Positions 43,926 to 53,403 of a DNA stretch of 64,000 nt are shown piece after piece. The position numbers and the translations under genes are program-made. How positions within the stretch are numbered: the stretch's first letter is position 1; each line of letters starts with the position of its first letter. The notes under the pieces were generated by a model. It was not told the origin of the DNA. It saw only the letters and a program-made list of their open reading frames with translations, and searched no databases. This stretch comes from Sphingobacterium spiritivorum. Lineage in GTDB: Bacteria > Bacteroidota > Bacteroidia > Sphingobacteriales > Sphingobacteriaceae. The DNA lies in NCBI RefSeq assembly GCF_016725325.1, contig NZ_CP068083.1, forward strand, positions 4,278,001 to 4,342,000, read 5' to 3'.

Positions 43926-45128
43926 AAGCGATCCGGCACAGCTGATTTACCATTACACTACGGTCATGTTCCATTGTGGCTTGCAGAGCGCATGGGTAAA
44001 TTAGGTTTAGCTATTGTTGAGGAGATCATCAGTCATAAAGGTAAGCATGAATTTTTGAGCAGATTGAGCAATCCTTTCTGGTTTCAGAGTCTGGGTGCTG
44101 TAATGGGAATGGACTGGCATTCTTCAGGTATTACTACTTCGGTGATGGGTGCGCTCAAGCGAAGTATTAATCCGCATGCTAAAGAATTTGGTATTTATGT
44201 CTGTGGTGGAAAAGGTAAATTATCCAGACAGACTCCGCTGGAGCTTGCACGTTTTGCAGAATTCAACGGATTAGATGCTGCAGATATGGTGCGGTGCAGT
44301 AAACTGGCCGCAAAAGTAGATAATACAGCTATCCAGGATGGTTTTCAGCTTTATCAGCATAATTTTGTAGTCAGTAATGAGGGACAATGGACTGTAATTC
44401 AGCAAGGCATGAGTGATGCAAGCAGTACTGCGAGGCGTTATCATTGGCATTCAGCAGCTATACAGTCTTTTACAGAAGAGCCACATACCTTTATTTATGG
44501 ACAAAACTGTGGGGAGATCCTCAATCTGACAGATAAAGCTGCACGTCCGATCAAAGAAGCGATGTTAAGTGTGCTAGCTGAAAATCCCGAACACATACTA
44601 AAGGAGGCTACTCATCTGGTTATGCCTGATCATCATGATGTACGTGCGGAAAATGTAGATCTGAAAAGACTGGGGTCTGTATTGTGGTTAGCACAGGATA
44701 ATAACATTCAGCATTTTGAAGAATTATTATTGTTGAAAGGAATGGGGCCGCGTACCTTGCAGTCGCTTGCCCTGGTCAGCGAAGTCATACATGGCAGTCC
44801 GTCCCGATTCCGCGATCCGGCGAGATTTTCATTTGCTCACGGTGGTAAAGACGGTCACCCCTTCCCTGTCCCACTCACGGTGTATGATGATACCATACAA
44901 ACCTTGCAAAATGCTATACAACGTTCCAGATTAGGAAATTCAGACAAATCGCAGGCTATTAAATCGCTTTCTCAAATTGCTAGCCGCATGGAAGAGGGAT
45001 TTACACCGAATGACAACTTTGATAAAGTAATAGAAAAAGAACGTGCCGAATCCTGGAAATACGGAGGCCGGACTGTATTTGGAAAAGCAAAACCTCCCCT
45101 TCCAGCTCAACTTAATCTTTTTGATTAA
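43923..45128 (+). CDS. DUF763 family protein
   Basis: A 401-residue protein of DUF763. It starts MKRSGTADLPLHYGHVP, characteristic of the family, and has 'GKGKLSRQTPLELARF' and, near residue 280, a helix-hairpin-helix-like 'LLLKGMGPRTLQSLALVSEVIHG'. The family's biochemical function is not established as far as I know; the hairpin suggests DNA binding. Its TAA stop overlaps the ATG of the endonuclease V gene by one base (TAATG), so the two are translationally coupled and may act together in repair of deaminated bases. Confidence 0.9.
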   Translation: MKRSGTADLPLHYGHVPLWLAERMGKLGLAIVEEIISHKGKHEFLSRLSNPFWFQSLGAVMGMDWHSSGITTSVMGALKRSINPHAKEFGIYVCGGKGKLSRQTPLELARFAEFNGLDAADMVRCSKLAAKVDNTAIQDGFQLYQHNFVVSNEGQWTVIQQGMSDASSTARRYHWHSAAIQSFTEEPHTFIYGQNCGEILNLTDKAARPIKEAMLSVLAENPEHILKEATHLVMPDHHDVRAENVDLKRLGSVLWLAQDNNIQHFEELLLLKGMGPRTLQSLALVSEVIHGSPSRFRDPARFSFAHGGKDGHPFPVPLTVYDDTIQTLQNAIQRSRLGNSDKSQAIKSLSQIASRMEEGFTPNDNFDKVIEKERAESWKYGGRTVFGKAKPPLPAQLNLFD

Positions 45129-45835
45129 TGGACTATAATAAACTTACAATACAGGAAGCCACAGAAATACAGGAGGATTTACGTCAGAAGCTTCGCTTTG
45201 ACCGTCCGGATACTCAGGCTATATATACCATAGGCGGAGCTGATATTTCTTTTAACAAGAACAGCGAAATTTTGTATGCCGCTATAGTGATTCTGAATTA
45301 TCCGGATATGACTTTGCACTCATATGCATTAGCTACTGGCCACTCTTCGTTTCCCTATATTCCCGGTTATCTGGCTTTTCGTGAAGTACCTGCCTTATTG
45401 AATGCCTGGTCTTTACTTCCTTCCAGACCAGATGTGCTGGTGCTGGATGGGCAAGGTATTCTGCATCCCAGACAAATGGGAATTGCTTCTCACTTTGGAG
45501 TACTTACCGGACAGGCAACCATTGGATGCGCCAAAAACTCTTTGTATGGGGCCCATGCTGATCTGGCGCGTTTCAAAGGGGCATCTACACCAATAGTAGA
45601 TGGAGCAACGCATATCGGTCATTTATTGCGGACAAAAGAAGCGGTAAAACCTGTTTTTATCTCTCCGGGATACGGGCTGTCTGTGAACAAAAGTCTGGAA
45701 GTAATACAGCAGTGTACGGGGCGATATCGTATTCCTGAGCCCACCCGGTTGGCCCATAATATAGTTAACGATTTTCGCACAGGGAAGCTAAAACCGGGAT
45801 ATCATAAGGTACAGCAGCCTTTGAGTTTGTTTTAG
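45128..45835 (+). CDS. nfi: Endonuclease V (deoxyinosine 3' endonuclease)
   Basis: A 235-residue repair nuclease that cuts near deaminated adenine (inosine). Family motifs are the GGADISF strand with the catalytic aspartate, 'YIPGYLAFREVPALL' and 'DVLVLDGQGILHPRQMGIASHFGV' with the second catalytic aspartate. Length and motif order match Nfi. It shares one base with the DUF763 gene. Confidence 0.95.
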   Translation: MDYNKLTIQEATEIQEDLRQKLRFDRPDTQAIYTIGGADISFNKNSEILYAAIVILNYPDMTLHSYALATGHSSFPYIPGYLAFREVPALLNAWSLLPSRPDVLVLDGQGILHPRQMGIASHFGVLTGQATIGCAKNSLYGAHADLARFKGASTPIVDGATHIGHLLRTKEAVKPVFISPGYGLSVNKSLEVIQQCTGRYRIPEPTRLAHNIVNDFRTGKLKPGYHKVQQPLSLF

Positions 45836-45994
45836 AGAATGAGATATTGGAGGTTCCTCATATTCCACTTTTGAATACTGCTTTCATTAGATAGTGTAAT
45901 ATTCCGACTTTTTGTGAAGAGCTGTAAAAAGAGAATCCCTCTCCCAAATCAATGGAAAAGGGATAACTCCACCCTGCATTAGAAAAAAATATAG

Positions 45995-47242
45995 TTAGTG
46001 TGAATGCTCACCTGAATTTGTCATTTTGGCCAATAAGAAAAATGCCCCTTTGTGAACCACTTTATCATTACTGCCGATCTCTTTTGTAGGAGTAATAGCG
46101 GTATATCCGTGTGCCGAGACACCTTTTATAACAGGTATCCTTTCATATACTAATGCTGCTTTCTCAGAACCTGATTTTTCATCATGAGAATGTGCGTGCT
46201 CTTCTCCTTCATGACCACTTTCGTGATGCTCTTCCTCGCGGTGTGCATCTGTCAGAATGAATATATAATCCTGTCCCTGAGAGGATACAATAGCCTCATT
46301 AGGGACAGCATTCACTTTATTATCCGATACAATCAGATTTGCCTGAACCTGCATACCATTGATCAGCCCTGTTTTATCCCCTAGTACCTGAGCATGCACA
46401 GCAACTGCATTCGTCTGTGCCTCAAAAGCCTGCCCTATCTGATCAATGCGTGCTTCATAAGATACTTCCGGATTATTAACTGCAGAAAATCGGATTAGTT
46501 GTCCCTTTCTGACTTTCGGAAGATCTTTTTCATATACATATACATCCACGTGTAACGATTCATTATTGACAATTTCCAGAATGGGACTGGATGCATTGAT
46601 ATTTGAACCAATCTGTGCTGCTATTGTCGATATGGTACCTGACATCGGTGCAATAATGGATACCTGAGAAGACATCTGAGTAGATCCGCCCCCGGCAGTC
46701 AGCTGTTTGTACAGACTGTTCCGTTGTGCTCTTAAATTAGCCAGTTCCATTTCTACTTGCTGCAGGCGCTTTAACGGAGCAGCGTTCCCTTCTACAAGTT
46801 CTTTTTGACGTAAAAGCTCTACTTCCGCTAATTTGATCTGATTATTTGTCAGTTGCAGTTGTTCCTGTGTCTTGATCAGATCAGGATTATTGATTACTCC
46901 AATGCGCTGCCCTTTACTGACGATATCCCCTTGCTGTACAAACAACTGTTGTAGTACTCCTCCAAAAACAGACGTTACAAAGGCTTTCTTGTCATTAGGA
47001 ACAGTAAGTTGGCCGTTTAGAACGAGTCCGTCACTTAATACCTGCTGCGTTATAGTGGTATAGGTCAGTCCAATTTGTTTGAACTGAGCTTCTGTAAGTG
47101 AAGTTGTGGATTCATTTTCATGTTCGGATTCACCTTCTGCATGCTCACCAGCTTCTTTTGAAGGCGCCGGACTTCCGCCACACCCGGATAATGAGAGGGC
47201 TATTGCACATAATAAGGTTGGATAAATTATGTTGATCTTCAT
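45995..47242 (-). CDS. Heavy-metal RND efflux adaptor (CzcB/CusB type) with histidine-rich loop
   Basis: A 415-residue periplasmic membrane-fusion protein. It is a lipoprotein (lipobox SLSGC), followed by an acidic/histidine-rich linker (EAGEHAEGESEHENES). The fold shows lipoyl-like halves ('VTSVFGGVLQQLFVQQGDIVSKGQ', later 'APMSGTISTIAAQIGSNI') and a helical hairpin between. A second histidine-rich insert, HREEEHHESGHEGEEHAHSH, at about residue 340 should bind metal ions. It ends the efflux operon; its start is 2 bases from the stop of the CzcA-type gene. Confidence 0.93.
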   Translation of the reverse strand: MKINIIYPTLLCAIALSLSGCGGSPAPSKEAGEHAEGESEHENESTTSLTEAQFKQIGLTYTTITQQVLSDGLVLNGQLTVPNDKKAFVTSVFGGVLQQLFVQQGDIVSKGQRIGVINNPDLIKTQEQLQLTNNQIKLAEVELLRQKELVEGNAAPLKRLQQVEMELANLRAQRNSLYKQLTAGGGSTQMSSQVSIIAPMSGTISTIAAQIGSNINASSPILEIVNNESLHVDVYVYEKDLPKVRKGQLIRFSAVNNPEVSYEARIDQIGQAFEAQTNAVAVHAQVLGDKTGLINGMQVQANLIVSDNKVNAVPNEAIVSSQGQDYIFILTDAHREEEHHESGHEGEEHAHSHDEKSGSEKAALVYERIPVIKGVSAHGYTAITPTKEIGSNDKVVHKGAFFLLAKMTNSGEHSH

Positions 47243-47244
47243 GT

Positions 47245-50200
47245 CTATTTATTGATTGATGTTTGGAAATATTGATAATTAACGACACTCTTATTGTATG
47301 CATTGAGTGCATTCAGATAGTTGATCTTGATGTCAATAGACTGCGTAAGAAACTGACTTAACTCAGCGTAGCTGATCTCTCCGCTCTGATATCCCAGGTT
47401 TGCAGCTTTGATAATAGCTTCCGCCTGCTTTAATCCTGAGGTTTCATAAAACTGGAGCTGACCTTCATTCTTGATGCGTTCGTTTTCTGCATTCTGAATA
47501 TCAGCAGACAGAACTTGTTGTACCTGCAGAAGCCCCTGCTGTTGAATGTCAGATTCCAGTTGTGCCGCCTTTATTTTATTATTGTAATATCCTGAAGAGA
47601 ATATTGGAAGAGTGGCTGTCACCGAAAATCCTGTAAACGGATTCTTCTGTCCCCAAAGTCTTTGGGAAAATACTCTTCCTGAAAAATCAGGCATTTTACC
47701 TTTCTTTTCAACCAATATTCCTGCATCAGCCAGTTCGACATTTTTTTCCTGAATACGAACCAACGGATGGGAAGAAGCTATAATGTCACGCTTATTGAAA
47801 GAGATTTTCACAAGCTCTTTCTCATTTGGCAACATAAACATATTCTGATTTAAGATTACACTCAGATTCTGAGCGGATATCAGCAAATCCTGGTGATTCT
47901 GTATCAGAAGTGCTTTGTTTTCCTGCCATTTCGTTTCTGCTGCTATACGTTCCAACCCGGCTGCTTCTCCGGTTTTTACACGCAGATCTGCCGCCCTGAA
48001 CAGTTCTTCATAGATACTGTCCAGTTGTTGAAATAATCGCTGTCTTGCTTCCAGATAGCTGAGCTCATAGTAATTTGTAGATACATCACGGGTGATACGA
48101 GCCCTGATCTCTTCAAGCTGCATGGCGGATACTTCAACATTTTTACTCAAATAAGCTTTACGTGCTTTATAAAATCCAGGCCAGCTGAAATCCTGAGAAA
48201 GCCCGACTTTCCATATACCTCCCGGATCAAGTGGCGCCATGTCTTCATTTTCGACAAATACTCCTGTCTTTCCATCAAATGTTTTGGCACTTTCCACTTT
48301 AAATTTATCCGTCTGGAGGCTTGTTCTTTTAATATCCAGATTGGCCGTCATGGCCTGTTGTATAGCGCTATCTAAAGTAATACGCTTTGCTCCTTGCTGT
48401 GCAAAAGATTGCTGAGCCGGAATAAACAACAGAACAGCTATTACTAAAGGAAGTGTCTTACTTACAATTCCGTTCATTTTGTTGCCTTTATTAAAAAATA
48501 ATACATAGAGACTTGGCAACACAAAAAGTGTCAGCAGCGTAGCTGAAATCAACCCGCCTATTACCACTGTAGCCAACGGCTTCTGTACCTCTGCTCCTGC
48601 TCCTGTACTAAGTGCCATAGGTAAGAAACCTAATGAAGCAACAGTAGCGGTCATCAATACAGGTCTCAGTCGTATTGTAGTACCTTTCCACACCCGCTCA
48701 AATACATCATGAATTCCATCTTTCTCCAGTTGATTAAAAGTAGATATCAAGACAATTCCATTAAGTACGGCAACTCCGAATAATGCTATAAATCCAACTC
48801 CTGCGGATATACTGAATGGCATATCCCGTAGTAAAAGTGCGAAAATACCACCGATCGCACTCATAGGAATGGCAGTGTAGATAAGTATAGATTCTTTAAT
48901 GGAACGGAAGGTGAAATATAATAACATAAAGATAAGCAATAGCGCTACCGGAACAGCTATCATCAATCGGTTAGAAGCTTCTTTCAGATTTTCAAAGGTG
49001 CCGCCGAAAGTATAGTAATAACCGGTAGGCAGTATATTCAGTTCATTTAATTTTAACTGAATATTATTTACTACAGATGTTACATCCTTACCTTTAATGT
49101 TGAATCCGATAACTACCCGCCGTTTTCCATCTTCACGACTAATCTGTGCAGGTCCGTCTTTCATCGAAATATTCGCCAGTTGACTTAACGGAACCTGTTC
49201 ACCTTCACCTGTCACTACAGGTAGATTACGGACATCCTCGATAGAAGTTTTGTAGTTGCTGTCCAGGCGGACAACCAGATCAAAACGGCGTTCATTTTCG
49301 TAAATAGACCCTGCGCTGCTGCCTGCAAAGGCCATAGAGATCATTTTATTGACCTCGTTGACATTAAGTCCGTGCAAGCCAAGTTGTGCGCGGTTATATT
49401 CAATGGAGATCTGCGGCAGTCCGGTTGTACGTTCTACCTGTGGTTCAGAAGCTCCGTCTACCGTTTGCACCACTTGTCCTACTTTATTTGCCAGGGCAGC
49501 TAATGTGTCAATATTTTCTCCGAATATCTTGATCGCAACATCCTGTCTTACACCGGTCATCAACTCATTAAATCGCATCTGTATAGGTTGTGATGCTTCA
49601 AAGAATGTTCCCGGAATAACGGATAATGAATCCATCATACGATCAGCCAATCCCGTATAGGTATCTCCTCCTGTCCATTCCTTAATAGGTTTCAGAGTCA
49701 CAATAAGATCGGTTGCTTCCGGAGGCATAGGGTCAGTGGGGATCTCTGCACTTCCTGTCTTGCCGACTACTGTTTTTACTTCCGGAAATTTTTTCAATAT
49801 CCGGGCAGCTTCCATAGATGTTTCTATACTCTGTGCCAGAGAAGCACCCTGAGGCAGAATACAGTGAAAGGCATAATCACCTTCCTGAAGCTGAGGAATA
49901 AATTCGCTGCCCATCTTTGAAAACAGAAAGATAGAAAACGCAAATACAGCCACAGCAGCAGCAACTAATGTCTTTCTGATATGTACAGCTTTTTTGATAA
50001 GCGGCTGATACCAACGTTGCAATGTATTCATTAACCGGTCTGCAAAAGTAACTTTCGTATGAGGTTTTTTAGACAGAAACAGGGCACTCATCATCGGTAT
50101 ATAGGTCAGTGAAAGAATCAATGCGCCAATAATGGCAAAACTCACTGTCTGCGCCATAGGCTTGAACATCTTTCCTTCTATACCGACGAGTGTGAGAATA

Positions 50201-51582
50201 GGGATATACACAATCAAAATGATTATTTCACCGAATGCAGCACTGTTACGAATCTTAGAGGAGGATTGATACACTTCTTCATCCATTTCAGCCTGTGTCA
50301 GTGGCTGATTCGATTTCCGAAGCCCCAGATGGTGCATCGTAGCCTCGACTATAATCAGTGAACCATCTATAATAAGTCCAAAATCAATAGCTCCAAGACT
50401 CATCAGATTGGCACTTACACCAAACATACGCATCATTCCCAATGCAAAAAGCATAGAAATAGGAATAGCAGATGCGACAATCAGACCTGCCCTCAGATTT
50501 CCCAGGAATATGATAAGCACAAAAATGACAATAAGGGCTCCTTCAATCAAATTTGTCTGTACGGTATTGATAGCACGGTTTACCAGCTCTGTACGATCTG
50601 AAAATGCTTCAATCACGACGTCTTTGGGAAGTGACTTCTCAATTACTTTCAGCCTCTCTTTTACAGCCCCGACTACCTGCGCACTGTTTGATCCTTTCAG
50701 CATCATGACCATACCCCCGACAGCTTCTTTTTCACCATTATAAGTCAATGCTCCGTAGCGCACTGCAGAACCTTCCTTTACCTGAGCCACATCCCGGACA
50801 TATACAGGCACACCGTTTCGCTTCCGGATTACGATATTCCGGATATCTTCCATATCTGAAAGTAAACCTACACCACGTATAAAATAAGCATTGGGTTTTT
50901 TATCGATATAGGCTCCACCGGTATTCTGATTGTTAGCTTCCAGTGCATCAAAAACGTCATTGATACCCAGATTCATCGCACGCAGGCGATAAGGATCAAT
51001 GGAAACTTCATATTGCTTTAGTTTACCGCCAAAACTATTGACTTCGGCTACACCGGGTGTGCCGTAAAGCTGTCTGGCGATGACCCAGTCCTGTAATGTA
51101 CGCAGATCGGCCTCAGAATATTTATCTTCTGCTCCTTTGACCGGATGCAATACATATTGATATATTTCTCCCAGTCCGGTACTGATAGGTGCCAGTTCCG
51201 GCGTACCCATACCTTCAGGAATGTTTTGTACAGCTTCATTTAATTTTTCATTAATCAGCTGTCTTGCAAAATAGATATTGACGTCATCGTCAAATACCGC
51301 CGTCACGACCGACAGGCCAAAACGGGAAATAGATCTCAATTCAATAAGATCAGGAATATTCATGAGCTGTTGCTCAATAGGATAGGATACAAACTGCTCT
51401 ACCTCTTGCGTGGCAAGGGAAGGTGATCTGGTAATAATCTGTACCTGATTGTTTGTAATATCGGGATTAGCATCAATGGGGATGTGTGTGGCACTCCATA
51501 CACCCCAGACTATAAGTATCAGAGTAAATAATCCGATTACAATTTTATTCCGGATACTGAATCGGATAATTGCGTTCAACAT
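47245..51582 (-). CDS. CzcA/CusA-type RND pump fused to a TolC-like outer-membrane channel
   Basis: A 1445-residue protein. Residues 1-1035 form a heavy-metal RND pump: HIPIDANPDITNNQVQI, 'SRFGLSVVTAVFDDDVNIY' and the D in 'GAIDFGLIIDGSLIIVE' in the fourth membrane helix, followed by 'RKSNQPLTQ'. After the last helix (LFVLPSLYVLFF) comes a new N-terminus, M1036, with a signal-peptide-like segment KTLPLVIAVLLFIPAQQSFAQ, and then a TolC-type channel (DSAIQQAMTANLDIKRTSLQT, to 'NYLNALNAYNKSVVNYQYF'). Such fusions are common in Bacteroidota. Cleavage at the internal signal would yield separate pump and channel. Confidence 0.95.
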   Translation of the reverse strand: MLNAIIRFSIRNKIVIGLFTLILIVWGVWSATHIPIDANPDITNNQVQIITRSPSLATQEVEQFVSYPIEQQLMNIPDLIELRSISRFGLSVVTAVFDDDVNIYFARQLINEKLNEAVQNIPEGMGTPELAPISTGLGEIYQYVLHPVKGAEDKYSEADLRTLQDWVIARQLYGTPGVAEVNSFGGKLKQYEVSIDPYRLRAMNLGINDVFDALEANNQNTGGAYIDKKPNAYFIRGVGLLSDMEDIRNIVIRKRNGVPVYVRDVAQVKEGSAVRYGALTYNGEKEAVGGMVMMLKGSNSAQVVGAVKERLKVIEKSLPKDVVIEAFSDRTELVNRAINTVQTNLIEGALIVIFVLIIFLGNLRAGLIVASAIPISMLFALGMMRMFGVSANLMSLGAIDFGLIIDGSLIIVEATMHHLGLRKSNQPLTQAEMDEEVYQSSSKIRNSAAFGEIIILIVYIPILTLVGIEGKMFKPMAQTVSFAIIGALILSLTYIPMMSALFLSKKPHTKVTFADRLMNTLQRWYQPLIKKAVHIRKTLVAAAVAVFAFSIFLFSKMGSEFIPQLQEGDYAFHCILPQGASLAQSIETSMEAARILKKFPEVKTVVGKTGSAEIPTDPMPPEATDLIVTLKPIKEWTGGDTYTGLADRMMDSLSVIPGTFFEASQPIQMRFNELMTGVRQDVAIKIFGENIDTLAALANKVGQVVQTVDGASEPQVERTTGLPQISIEYNRAQLGLHGLNVNEVNKMISMAFAGSSAGSIYENERRFDLVVRLDSNYKTSIEDVRNLPVVTGEGEQVPLSQLANISMKDGPAQISREDGKRRVVIGFNIKGKDVTSVVNNIQLKLNELNILPTGYYYTFGGTFENLKEASNRLMIAVPVALLLIFMLLYFTFRSIKESILIYTAIPMSAIGGIFALLLRDMPFSISAGVGFIALFGVAVLNGIVLISTFNQLEKDGIHDVFERVWKGTTIRLRPVLMTATVASLGFLPMALSTGAGAEVQKPLATVVIGGLISATLLTLFVLPSLYVLFFNKGNKMNGIVSKTLPLVIAVLLFIPAQQSFAQQGAKRITLDSAIQQAMTANLDIKRTSLQTDKFKVESAKTFDGKTGVFVENEDMAPLDPGGIWKVGLSQDFSWPGFYKARKAYLSKNVEVSAMQLEEIRARITRDVSTNYYELSYLEARQRLFQQLDSIYEELFRAADLRVKTGEAAGLERIAAETKWQENKALLIQNHQDLLISAQNLSVILNQNMFMLPNEKELVKISFNKRDIIASSHPLVRIQEKNVELADAGILVEKKGKMPDFSGRVFSQRLWGQKNPFTGFSVTATLPIFSSGYYNNKIKAAQLESDIQQQGLLQVQQVLSADIQNAENERIKNEGQLQFYETSGLKQAEAIIKAANLGYQSGEISYAELSQFLTQSIDIKINYLNALNAYNKSVVNYQYFQTSINK

Positions 51583-51686
51583 AGTAATAACATAATTAAT
51601 TAACGACTACTTATTTACTTAAAATAAGTACGAATAAATAAAATATATCTACATAGACGAAACTATGAGATACGGTGCGACATTAA

Positions 51687-52040
51687 TTATGAAAGTTTGG
51701 GCGGCTGCCAGATACTACTATATTCGTTCGCGTAGAACGATAAATGATAAGCAAAGGATTTGTCCTGATGTACAGGAAGAAGTTCAAATGTAAAATCAAT
51801 ATGTTCCGGCAGGTGGACTGCTATAGAACAACATCCGCATACACACAGTGGTGAACAGCTGTCTTTATGAGCATGTTTACCGTTTTGATCAATATGGCGA
51901 TGTGTGGAAATTTCGGTTGCGATCTGTTCTATATTGGGCAAAACAGAATGATTATCCTGACACGGTATAAGTGTCAGAAGAATAAAATACAGGCTCAATA
52001 TGTAGGCAAGAATGCGCAATCTCTTGATTTTTATTTGCAA
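51687..52040 (-). CDS. DUF6660-type small cysteine-rich protein
   Basis: A 117-residue protein with an N-terminal hydrophobic helix (ILAYILSLYFILLTLIPC) and a cysteine/histidine cluster (CQDNHSV, then HRHIDQNGKHAHKDSCSPLCVCGCC). This pattern fits the DUF6660 family found next to metal efflux genes in Bacteroidota. It probably sits in the periplasm and binds metal ions. The start is an unusual TTG with no in-frame ATG, so the start is uncertain. It lies 104 bases upstream of the RND pump and may share its promoter. Confidence 0.72.
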   Translation of the reverse strand: MQIKIKRLRILAYILSLYFILLTLIPCQDNHSVLPNIEQIATEISTHRHIDQNGKHAHKDSCSPLCVCGCCSIAVHLPEHIDFTFELLPVHQDKSFAYHLSFYANEYSSIWQPPKLS

Positions 52041-52154
52041 ATATATAAATTTATTAAAACGATCGGATGGGATTTACGTAAATATTCCATTATAATTATT
52101 TTCAGATACTATTTTATACCCGGTTTTTGGATCACACGAAGTTGAAATAAAACT

Positions 52155-52162
52155 TACATTTG
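52155..52162 (+). promoter_or_regulatory. Candidate -7 box upstream of the 81-residue gene
   Basis: TACATTTG matches the Bacteroidota -7 consensus TAnnTTTG exactly and lies 62 bases before the ATG at 52225. No -33 element with good spacing was found. Confidence 0.4.
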
Positions 52163-52224
52163 TAAAAGTGATCATAAGGTCATTTATCCGAATTTTATTT
52201 GAATTAAGAAAATACAAAAATAAT

Positions 52225-52470
52225 ATGAGAGTATTAGCAGAATTGCCTCATCCGGATTGTAAGATTTCCATCTTTGGCATGAACCAAAAATTTATTATCA
52301 AATTTGAACAGGGTGTTCTTGAACAATCCTACAAGCTCGCTGAAACCGATGTGGTAGGTGGTGTCAATGGTGTGTTTGAATTATTGGATGAAACGTTTAT
52401 TCAGCAGGTGCTGAACCATTTTCAGGAAATGCGTAAAAGCTTTATAGAAAGTTATGACAGATATCAATAG
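52225..52470 (+). CDS. Small conserved-type hypothetical protein
   Basis: An 81-residue protein from ATG 52225 (an earlier in-frame start would extend into AT-rich leader). The sequence is a compact alpha/beta unit: LPHPDCKISIFGMNQKFIIKFEQGVLEQSYK, then two helices. I do not recognise the family, but its clean ends, -7 box and terminator support a real gene. Confidence 0.7.
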   Translation: MRVLAELPHPDCKISIFGMNQKFIIKFEQGVLEQSYKLAETDVVGGVNGVFELLDETFIQQVLNHFQEMRKSFIESYDRYQ

Positions 52471-52523
52471 ATGTGTTACATATAATATGTAAACACTTTG
52501 AATATAAGGTTTTTATAATAATA

Positions 52524-52562
52524 AACAACAAAGGGCCAAATTAAATTTGGCCCTTTGTTGTT
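52524..52562 (+). terminator. Long palindromic terminator
   Basis: The arms AACAACAAAGGGCCAAATT and its exact complement extend over 52524-52562 with almost no loop in the unfolded form; a four-base loop is more realistic. It follows the 81-residue gene by 54 bases and could act in both directions. Confidence 0.7.
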
Positions 52563-52690
52563 ACGGGGTAAATATGGAAAACATGAAATGTAATTAAAAA
52601 GATTATATTAATAATACTATTATACTGTTTTTCAAATACTTATTACTATTAACAAAATTATATTTGGCTACATTATTTTGCCAAATAAAT

Positions 52691-53380
52691 CTAAATCTGA
52701 TGTAGTAATTGCGCAACTAATTCCGGCACTCCTTCTGATGCTTTTGCAACTATAGTTACAGTTCTCTCCGGTACACGATACTGATCTGCTGATGGATCGA
52801 TCAGGAATATTTCACAATGCGGAAGGATATCATGAATAAGATTTGCTGCGGGATACACCTGAAGTGATGTTCCGATCACAATCAGTATATCTGCCTGCTG
52901 GGCAATCCGCATTGCCGGAATCATGGCCGGCACAGCTTCTCCAAACCATACAATATTAGGTCTTAGCTGGCTTCCCCATTTACACAACTCCCCCATCTTT
53001 AGTTCTTCTCCTTTGATATCGTAAATGCAGGACGGATCCTTTGATGAGCGTGACTGTGTGATCTGTCCATGCAGATGTAAAATATTCTTACTTCCTGCAC
53101 GTTCATGAAGATTATCTATATTCTGTGTAATAATATCCACATGATACTGGTCTTCGAGCTTCACTAATGCCTGATGTGCAGAATTGGGTTTGGCTATAAG
53201 ACACTGTCTGCGACGTTCATTATAAAATTGCTGTACCAGAGCAGGATTTCGCTGCCATGCTTCCGGGGTGGCCACATCCTCTACACGATTACCTTCCCAT
53301 AAGCCGTCATTACCCCGGAATGTTTTTAACCCGCTTTCGGCCGAAATTCCTGCTCCTGTAAATACAACGATTCTTTTCAT
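52691..53380 (-). CDS. cobB: SIR2-family NAD-dependent protein deacylase
   Basis: A 229-residue sirtuin from ATG 53380; the longer form would start with TTG. NAD-binding motifs are VFTGAGISAESGL, TQNIDNLHERAG and LHGQI. The Y-x-x-R motif typical of class III sirtuins is seen at 'FYNERR', which points to removal of succinyl or other acidic acyl groups, as in E. coli CobB. Only two cysteines of the usual four zinc ligands are present (PSCIYD, GELCKWG), so the zinc ribbon is reduced. It lies 23 bases after the fucosidase gene on the same strand. Confidence 0.93.
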   Translation of the reverse strand: MKRIVVFTGAGISAESGLKTFRGNDGLWEGNRVEDVATPEAWQRNPALVQQFYNERRRQCLIAKPNSAHQALVKLEDQYHVDIITQNIDNLHERAGSKNILHLHGQITQSRSSKDPSCIYDIKGEELKMGELCKWGSQLRPNIVWFGEAVPAMIPAMRIAQQADILIVIGTSLQVYPAANLIHDILPHCEIFLIDPSADQYRVPERTVTIVAKASEGVPELVAQLLHQI

Positions 53381-53403
53381 ATTCAATAACTGCTGTGTTC
53401 TGT

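Noticed and set aside
45836..45994. Terminator between nfi and the efflux adaptor gene
   Set aside because: Only a loose pyrimidine/purine pairing (about 45926-45966) is visible, with several mismatches.
52524..52562. Riboswitch or small RNA
   Set aside because: A single long stem after a gene is better explained as a terminator.
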